Shown here piece by piece: positions 57,279-64,000 of a DNA stretch of 64,000 nucleotides. The notes beneath the pieces were generated by a model. It saw only the letters and a program-made list of their open reading frames with translations, ran no database searches and was not told the DNA's origin. The position numbers and the translations under genes were made by a program. The stretch comes from Cylindrodendrum hubeiense (Eukaryota; Ascomycota; Sordariomycetes; Hypocreales; Nectriaceae): positions 127,001 through 191,000 of the forward strand of contig JAANBB010000002.1 of assembly GCA_014621425.1 (NCBI GenBank), written 5' to 3'. Numbering within the stretch: position 1 is the first letter of the stretch; each line of letters starts with the position of its first letter.

Positions 57279-58538
57279 TTATCGTCTAAGCTTTATGAGC
57301 TCTCTAATGATGGAGAATGGGACTAATTGGTCTTTGGGCTGTACAACCCTCGCGGCCGGATATCCCCATGACGGAGTCATCCAATACATGTAACAACACA
57401 CCCAAACATAACCAAAGTATATTGACCATCTGTTGTGACGTCCTCCCAGTACCCGGCGAAATAAACTCTGGACACCGTCTTCACACATTATTACCAACGC
57501 CGTCGTTAGAAAGTATGTGACGGCATTTGACTCTTGCGCGGCCATGCCAAGCGACAGATCAGCTGGGAAGTGCAAAGCTCCAGATATGTAGAAGCACACA
57601 ATGAGCTTGCAGTATCGAGCCAGCAAGGTTCCTTTTTGCATGTGAAGTATCTTGTGTACAAGAAACTCGGACACGGACGTAATGGGACGTCGAATAGTTT
57701 GATGCCATGTATTGCCCCAGAATCTTCTAATGCTGTAGGCATCTGAAAGCTTCCCCCAAATTGGAGGCGCCATGTCTACTGGATAAAGGTTCATACCAAT
57801 ATACAACAGAGCAATAGTGCTGTTGATCAGCTGAATGACGCAGAATGTGTTGAGCCAGAACCCAAAGGTTGCGAAGAAGCGGAAGATGGCCTCCTCTGAG
57901 CCGATATCCGCGAGTCTACTGAACAGCCTCTCATTTCTTGGGGACATCATGTTCTCGAGATCGGGTGGCGGCTGGTTCGCAAAGACGTCCAGAACGAGAT
58001 AGCTCAGAGCGACATTCTTCAAATGTCTCTTCAGCTCTTGGCTGCGGGAGGGCACAAAAGATGGATCTTGCTTAGACCAAGGGGGGACTTGTTTGATCTC
58101 CGCATTCGTCCCTATGCCCCTCATGTTCCACAAGCTCCCAAGACCGAAAAAGAGTCGTCTTGTAATCTCCGAACTCTGGCTTTCCTGCAGCTGAACACAT
58201 GATGCCTTCTTGACTCCGGCTGGTCCTTTCGCCGGTGTCTGCGTAGTACTTCGGCGGTGAACAGCCTGACCAGCTGTTTCTTGACTAAATGACAGCCCCG
58301 TCAGGCACAGATCATCGAAGCTCTTGACGCATTGGATCCACATCCCAGTAGAGAGCAATGCCATGTGAAGCCGACTCTCCAACGCATCTTGAATTGCTTG
58401 ATGGAAGAGCCATGTGAGTGCCAAGACGAAAGTCGCTACTGCAGGTCTTGAGAGACTTGACGGTGCAGTGAAGCCAATAGCAAGGGCTGCCAGGGCTTGA
58501 GATGTAGCTGCAAAACCAAGTGCATCCTGGGCGGTCAT
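57279..58538 (-). CDS. Wax-synthase-like membrane O-acyltransferase AT-2
   Basis: Single exon on the minus strand, 419 aa from the ATG at 58538; an in-frame ATG at 58670 would add 44 residues without membrane character. Several hydrophobic spans, the core block IRRFWGNTWHQTIRRP (R-x-F-W and HQ) and GALHFPADLSLG are shared with AT-1 (FWSTFWHQ and LVHIPSDMG). AT-1 has an intron at this very core and AT-2 does not, so the paralogues are not a recent copy. It probably acylates a second hydroxyl of the product or uses another acyl donor. It is 3'-to-3' with P450-3, 187 bases apart. Confidence 0.9.
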   Translation of the reverse strand: MTAQDALGFAATSQALAALAIGFTAPSSLSRPAVATFVLALTWLFHQAIQDALESRLHMALLSTGMWIQCVKSFDDLCLTGLSFSQETAGQAVHRRSTTQTPAKGPAGVKKASCVQLQESQSSEITRRLFFGLGSLWNMRGIGTNAEIKQVPPWSKQDPSFVPSRSQELKRHLKNVALSYLVLDVFANQPPPDLENMMSPRNERLFSRLADIGSEEAIFRFFATFGFWLNTFCVIQLINSTIALLYIGMNLYPVDMAPPIWGKLSDAYSIRRFWGNTWHQTIRRPITSVSEFLVHKILHMQKGTLLARYCKLIVCFYISGALHFPADLSLGMAAQESNAVTYFLTTALVIMCEDGVQSLFRRVLGGRHNRWSIYFGYVWVCCYMYWMTPSWGYPAARVVQPKDQLVPFSIIRELIKLRR

Positions 58539-59411
58539 GATGGTGGTCGTATCAAGGCTTGATGGGTTCCGAGCTGGTTGTTCTCCGTAAAATATTTTTA
58601 TGAACCCACGGGTAGGGCTGTAGGGATGATCTTCGCCCACTGCAACCCGAGTGGAAAGGTGGTATCGCATGGGTATCTCGGAGACAACTGCTCAAGATTC
58701 GGGGAAGCCGAATTCTGGAGATCCCCTTACCGCAATGCTCTTGTGAGACACTCCCTGCCTGGGCACTGTCCACCCAGCTAATTGACCCAGTGCGACGGCT
58801 TCAAGACAGCCGCAATGCCGTTTCGAATTGCCGAATCGCAGGAGGCTGTACATGTGAAAAGTGGCACTTCTGTTAAAATTTCATCGGGGGCCACCCTTGT
58901 GTCCATTACACGGGCTACCCTGTCGTGACAGTGCTCATGTTTGCGGCAAAGCCCCACGGGCTGTCTTGATACACAATCCTACAACAGGTGCCACGCAGCT
59001 CGCTCTATCTCCCAGCCCCGATTTTGTTGGCGGTGCTTCCAGATTGCCTAAGTTGCAATTCATGGAATCTCACAAGAAAGACCCATATGAGAAGTGACCC
59101 ATACCGAAGTGGCCCTCTACTATTGACCAGGATGTAACAGCCAACGGGCTGCATGAAGCTAGAGCTCCAGGGGTAGAGGCCTGTTCCGTAGGGCTTACGT
59201 CCCGATGGCTTGTGGAGTCTGGCGTCGTGGCCTTGCCCCACTGTGAGATTTGCTTCTGCAAATTATGCCGCTGCCAACGGTTATCTGACAGGGCTCAAAC
59301 TTGATGACGCCCACTGATTGTGATACATGTGTTGGATCTAGGATACGGACAAGAACGTGCCAAGCCAACAAAAATAACAAGAATAACTCTTCGTTTCTAT
59401 TTCTATGGGGC
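58539..59411. promoter_or_regulatory. AT-2 upstream region with repeated CACGGGCT motif
   Basis: 873 bases holding the AT-2 promoter and the 3' flank of the sulfotransferase-like gene. It carries TTACACGGGCTA at 58906-58917, CCCACGGGCTGT at 58953-58964, and CCAACGGGCTGC at 59141-59152. The middle one is an exact 12-base match to 54415-54426 upstream of P450-3. Short frames here have no recognisable motif. Confidence 0.5.
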
Positions 59412-60304
59412 TTAGCGTCTATGGAGCTCCAATCCAACCTTGCTCCATACGAAGCAGCTAATGAAATAGGCCGCAATTAGCAAAATCATCCAAACCAAGG
59501 ATCCCAATCCCATGGCAAGTCGTTTGACATTCCTGAGAAACGCCGCCTCATTCACGCGTGGAAACGACATGCCCACTGGCTCCGGCCTGTTGAGGAACCG
59601 GCTCAGAGGTTCCCATCCCATGCTTGGTTGGTACTCGAGCAATTGCTCCGCTGGCACGATGTCGCGGACCCATTGGTTGTGTTTGAGGTACAGCTCCGCT
59701 GAAGGGACCACTTTGACCCCGAACTTTTGCGTGTAATATCTTGACCAGGCAACGATGAGATCGCTGGAGTGGATCACGCCTGGGATCCAGTAGCCGAGGG
59801 TCCGATAAACAGGTGACCGCAGATCAATGCCCAGGCCGTAGTAAGAGGCCAGCCACACTTCCGGGTTCTTACGCACTGAAAGGATTACCTGCAGCGGTCG
59901 GATGTCAGCATTCGTTGCGGCGTAGTTTCGGACGACTCTCACCTTCGCATCCGGGTAGATAGTGAGCATGTCGTCGACAAGGGCACTGGCCGGGGGCTCG
60001 AAAACGGCCTCAAAGCCGTCGTACAGCTTTTTTAGTGCCTTGAGCCTCTCATTGCGGTCTTGGATAGCCAACACACGTGCGCTCTCCTTGACGCGACTGA
60101 TAGGGGCAGGAGGGTCTCCGAGGTGGAAGCATGGGCCGACTCCCAGTAACTCGAGACCTTTCTTCAGACTTGTGGTTGAAGTGCGCGGAAGTCCGGCCTA
60201 GGGTAAGTAGTCTCAGCATTTGTGCCATGTGAAGAGGAGCAGGAGTGATGGTGGTAACGTACGACGATAATCTTGACGCCCTGTGTCTTGTCTTGAGCCG
60301 CCAT
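59412..60304 (-). CDS. Sulfotransferase-fold P-loop protein
   Basis: Three exons on the minus strand: 60304-60263, 60197-59943, 59888-59412, giving 257 aa. The spliced N terminus reads VKIIVAGLPRTSTTSLKKGL, the family's PAPS-type phosphate loop (G-x-P-R-T-x-T-T-S-L), followed by LGVGPCFHLGDP. YPDAKVILSVRKNPEVWLAS is the second conserved block. This is the NAD-dependent-epimerase/sulfotransferase-like group (Sulfotransfer_4) common in fungal terpenoid clusters, whose chemistry is mostly unknown. The C terminus has a membrane span (SLVWMILLIAAYFISCFVW). It shares a 436-base divergent promoter with P450-4. Confidence 0.9.
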
Positions 60305-60740
60305 GGTGTAACGTAGATATCGATGCTGTCCGGTGTGGGCCAAAAGATCTTGCTACGAATGAAGTATCCGAAGATCTCTACTGTCATTATCTACACGGCG
60401 GCCTTGCAGCCACCCGACAAGGATCCTGAAATGTTACGACCAGCGAAGCGACGGGCACAGACAGTCCCCACCGCCAGCATGGCACAAACCGACTCAGCTT
60501 TCGGCGCAGCTTTCGGCGGCGTCATGCGGCTGTGTCATGCGGCTGTAGCGGCTGTGCGCTGGAGCTAGCCAGCAGCGTTTCAGTTAGTGCTGATGCTACA
60601 ATTACTGGCCATGCGTGAAACGCTCAACACGGTACAGATTGCTGCAATTGCACTCCACCCACTGTCGAGTGTTTGCTTGTGAAGATACCTTCCTGTTTGA
60701 AGCGTGTTCAACTCCTTTGTGCTACCCATCGCACGCAATC
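60305..60740. promoter_or_regulatory. Divergent promoter with two tandem duplications
   Basis: Between the sulfotransferase-like gene (-) and P450-4 (+). CAGCTTTCGGCG is repeated in tandem at 60495-60506 and 60507-60518, directly followed by GTCATGCGGCTGT twice (60521-60533, 60534-60546) and AGCGGCTGT (60547-60555). This gives three GCGGCTGT boxes in 30 bases. The position and density suggest regulator binding. Confidence 0.55.
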
Positions 60741-62427
60741 ATGGCAATCTACCTACTGGTTACCGTCTTGTTCGCGGCGCTCTATCTTGCCAAGCATCGG
60801 AGCTCTCCCCAGCTGCCGTCCACCCTTCCCCGCGTGGAACGCCCCAAGTCCTATCTCCCATTCAGAGTGCAATGGTCATACCTCACGGACTGTCGGCGAC
60901 TCTTTATTGAAGCCTATCAAACAGTATGTCGCCATGTCACTCATGCCAAAAGTTACCAACTAACACTGTCAGTTCTCTAAACATGGCAAGACGTGCGTTT
61001 TGCCTAGCCTGGGCTTCAAGGACGAAGTCCATGTAGCATATCACCACACCCAATGGGCAGCGTCTCAGCCTGATGCTGTACTTAGCCCCAGTGAGGGATT
61101 CCGAGAGCTAGACAAAGGGGACTGGAACTCAGGACACGCCAGTTACATCCAAGACCCTTGGCAAAGCATCGTCATCAAGAAGGAGATGGGTCGCTTCCTC
61201 GAGATACTTGCGAAAGCAGTGGATGATGAGCTCCAGTATGCCATCCCCGAGTACATACGTCCCGGTGAAAACGGAGAGGTTGATGTCTACGAGTCCATGA
61301 AATGGATCGTGGCTCAAGTCTCTAGTCGCTTCACTGTCGGTCTTCCGCTTTGTTCGTCATTGCCTCCCACTCCCTGATATCTGACCGCCAGCTAATATTA
61401 ACAAGGCCGAGATAAGGAGTATCTGAGTGATTCACTGGCGTTTGCCGACTTATTCATATTAAACTCCGGTCTCCTGATATACACGCCATCGCTTCTCAAA
61501 CCTCTAATTGGATTTCTCGTCACTTTGCCAACAAGGTATAGAAGATGGAAGATCCAAAAGCACATTGAACCTCTGTATAAGGACCGAGCTCCACGACTTT
61601 TCAACCCGGAGCTCCATCCGAAGAGTGAGGAGCCAGCCGACAGCCTTCAGATGATGATGAGATATGCAATCAACAAACACGGGAACCAAGCTTCCCTGTC
61701 TCAAATCTCGGACAGGCTTTGTCTCACAAATTTGGCATCATTTCATCAGACAGCAGTTGCCATGAGCAATGTTTTAATCAACATTGCTGCATCTGATGCC
61801 GAGTTCAATACCATTGACATCGTACGGCAGGAGATGGCCGAGGTGCTGCGCGAAAGCGGAGGCATCTTTGACAAGGCATCCGTGTCGAAGATGGTCCAAA
61901 CAGATAGCATCTTGAGAGAGTCGATGCGAACCCACGCGTTCGGCAACAGGGCGATGATCCGCAAGGTGGTTGCACCGGACGGTGTAAAGACCCCGGACGG
62001 CCATGTTCTACCCTATGGTTCAACACTCTCTATCCTCGCGTACCCTGTCCATCACGACCCTGAGCTCTATGAGCATCCAGAAAAGTTCTATCCATTTAGG
62101 TTTTCGCGTATGAGAATGGGCAGCCCAAGTGAGGGAGATAGTTCGTCGGGCTCCTCAAGCGCCAAAAATGCCAACCCGAGCTTGTCGTTCGTGTCAACAT
62201 CCTCAACCTACTTGCCCTTTGGACATGGCAAGCATGCCTGTCCAGGGAGGTTTTTGGTTGACTTCGAGCTTAAAATGATTCTCTGTCGTATTCTCGAGAG
62301 ATTTGATATCGAGCTACTTCCCGAGCACAACGGAGTGAGGCCAGAGTCTCCGTGGGTGACAGAGGCTGTCATGCCACCTGTAGGTGTTAAACTACGATTC
62401 ACGAAAAGAGATGCATCTATATCATAG
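60741..62427 (+). CDS. Cytochrome P450-4, ent-kaurene-oxidase-like (CYP503-type)
   Basis: Three exons: 60741-60923, 60973-61351, 61406-62427 (introns 49 and 54 nt), giving 527 aa. An N-terminal anchor MAIYLLVTVLFAALYLA is followed by the block FSKHGKTCVLPSLGFKDEVH and SSRFTVGLPLCRDKEYL, which are characteristic of fungal P450s related to the gibberellin ent-kaurene oxidase and many terpenoid P450s. The K-helix is LRESMRTH and the heme loop STYLPFGHGKHACPGRFL with Cys near residue 466. A Ser-rich insertion (about 435-455) lies before the heme loop. Expected to carry out one or more oxidations of a terpenoid-like substrate; this is the best single hint to scaffold class. Confidence 0.94.
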
Positions 62428-62815
62428 CTAGTTTGACCCATTATGTATCAATGAACGAATAATGCATCCAGTAAACGAATGTTAAATTGAACTCGCATCT
62501 AAACTGAGTGGTCAACGCATCCCACCAGTATGTTGTGAGACGGAGCACGCAGTCCTGTCTTGATGACTAAGAAATCAGGATCGGACAACGCAGACTTCAG
62601 GGCAAGATAGCGCAGACATCCATGCTCGCGGCTCCGTCGTTTCTATTGTGGTGTCAGCGGTGGCAGTGCATGAGATGGTACCAGACCCCTGTTCATAGTG
62701 CCAGGTGGCTAAAGTATGTACCTAGGTCCACATTGAAATACTTTCCAGCCCGAGTGAGGTTTCACGCCTTCATTCATGTCCTCTTGGCTTTCCGTTTTTG
62801 TGTGATTATCCAAAC
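62428..62815. promoter_or_regulatory. Promoter of P450-5
   Basis: 388 bases between two genes on the same strand. A plus-strand open frame from 62622 overlaps the P450-5 start in another frame and is not considered real. No strong motif is visible. Confidence 0.4.
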
Positions 62816-64000
62816 ATGGCAAGATTTGCTGTTTTCCTATCCACTTATCGGCCTTGGGCCATTAGTGCACTTCTCGTCGCAGTCTACCGCCAGGTATTTT
62901 TGCACCAGAATTATTCACTTCACGATGCCCCGTTATATTTAGCAAAGTATTTGCTTGCTTTCTTGAGCGTTTGGTCGTTCTACACGGCATTGATCTACCC
63001 CAGATTCTTCAGTCCATTGAGACACTTGCCACAGCCAGAAGTAAGCAATTCAGGGTACTCATGAGGGAAGATTCCACAGTACTTACAAATTTTCTCAAGG
63101 GCGCAAACTTCATAAATGGACATTGGGCGGCGTCAATTCGTGAGCCTGCCGGCCTGCCGTTTCGGCATTGGTCGAGAACGATCGAAAACAACGGGCTGAT
63201 CAGATATCTGTAAGTAATCCCCTTCAATCCACCATCCGTGGATACCCAGAGCTGATCGTGTGCCAAGCCATCTATTTAATCAGGAAAGACTTGTTGTGAC
63301 GAGTCCCGAGGGCTTGAGAGAGGTCTTGGGTCAGAACACCTATGACTTCGTGAAGCCACATTTGCTTCGAGCCATGGTGGGCAAGATTCTGGGCCATGGA
63401 CTACTTCTGTCGGAGGGAGACGTGCACAAGGTAATGCAATTCATTATTGAGATGCTCCAGAGACTAACATCCGCATAGATGCAAAGGAAGAACCTCATGC
63501 CAGCATTCAACTTCCGACACATCAAGGAACTATATCCTGTGTTCTGGTCCAAGGCACAAGAATTGGTCGCTGGCATCGAAGAGGAGTTGAACGAAGAACC
63601 GGGAGCCTTGATTGACATTGCAGATTGGGCAAGCCGAGCATCCTTGGACATCATCGGCTCCGCGGGCATGGGTCACGAATTCAAGTCACTCTCAGACCCC
63701 ACCATCGAAGACACCATGAAGATGTACGGGTCAATGGTTAAGCAGAGTCGCGGCGCGAAACTCCTGACGGTTCTCCAACTCGTCCTTCCCTCCGTCATCA
63801 CGGATTACCTCCCCTTCCAACGAAACATGGGGGTTCTGGCGGCGTCCAAAGCCGCCCGAACAACGTCTCAAAATCTCATCAACGCGAAGAAGGCCCAGAT
63901 GGCTAAGAAAGAGAAGCTGTCGCCCGATATCATCTCAACGGCGCTCGAGTCTGGCCACTTCACTGATGAGGGACTCGTGGACACAATGATGACCTTCCTG
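62816..64000 (+). CDS. Cytochrome P450-5, truncated by the window edge
   Basis: Visible exons: 62816-63040, 63100-63209, 63268-63430, 63479 to the edge, with introns of 59, 58 and 48 nt. The N terminus has hydrophobic spans (ISALLVAVYRQVFL, YLLAFLSVWSFYTALIY), the Pro-rich hinge FFSPLRHLPQPEG, and then GLIRYLHLFNQERLVVTSP and LREVLGQNTYDFVKP, MPAFNFRHI (C-helix region) and ASLDIIGSAGMGHEF. These fit the fungal P450 group often labelled CYP4-like or benzoate/fatty-acid hydroxylase-like. The I-helix and heme loop lie beyond 64,000. No stop is seen in the last exon. Third exon acceptor was chosen as CCAAG/CC because it keeps frame and gives the conserved LHLFNQERL. Confidence 0.9.

Noticed and set aside
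40042..64000. Assignment to a specific known product such as viridin-type furanosteroids, pyripyropene or enfumafungin-like triterpenoids
   Set aside because: Some families overlap, but no scaffold enzyme is visible and I cannot compare gene orders here, so naming a product would be guesswork.

Overview
This window is genomic DNA of a filamentous ascomycete (Pezizomycotina). The evidence is the many short spliceosomal introns (mostly 46-75 nt, GT..AG with CTAAC/CTGAC-like branch sites), the Zn2Cys6, fungal bZIP and Fungal_trans regulators, and families largely confined to this group (RTA1, PTH11-like rhodopsin-domain receptor, PRISE/SirQ-like reductase, EupF/AttH-like lipocalin enzymes, NLR-like ankyrin proteins). 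The species cannot be told from the sequence. Exons were joined by eye from conserved protein patterns and reading-frame phase; every join listed keeps frame, but none has RNA support. I found no convincing tRNA, rRNA, CRISPR array or intact transposon.

Layout. 1-17 kb: secreted S41-type peptidase homologue, a Fungal_trans_2-like regulator, an SDR with a GC-AG intron, a rhodopsin-domain membrane protein, a DUF3425 bZIP-like protein, a secreted FAD-linked oxidase and a secreted type-B carboxylesterase. 16.5-24 kb: two proteins of unknown function and a 992-aa NLR-like ankyrin protein. 25-31 kb: RTA1 family protein divergent from an Upc2-like Zn2Cys6 factor, a macro-domain-like protein and a classical bZIP factor. 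31.7-37 kb: secreted beta-propeller protein, a secreted orphan, an EupF/AttH-like candidate pericyclase and a GRF zinc-finger protein. 36.8-39.3 kb: a CTF1-like Zn2Cys6 factor carrying a one-base frameshift in a homopolymer.

40 kb to the right edge: a dense secondary-metabolism cluster that runs off the window. In order: PRISE-like reductase (-), peroxisomal CoA ligase ending SKL (+), Zn2Cys6 regulator (-), P450-1 (-), wax-synthase-like acyltransferase AT-1 (+), P450-2 (+), P450-3 (+), AT-2 (-), a sulfotransferase-fold P-loop protein (-), P450-4 of the ent-kaurene-oxidase type (+), and P450-5 (+, partial). No polyketide synthase, NRPS, terpene cyclase or prenyltransferase is present in these 24 kb. 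Either the scaffold enzyme lies beyond 64,000, or the cluster remodels a primary metabolite such as a sterol. The make-up (five oxidations, two O-acylations, enone reduction, CoA activation of an acid in the peroxisome) fits a heavily oxidised, acylated terpenoid or steroid. Repeated GC-rich motifs (CCACCGG and CGGGCTGT/GCGGCTGT) in several cluster promoters are candidate binding sites for the cluster regulator.
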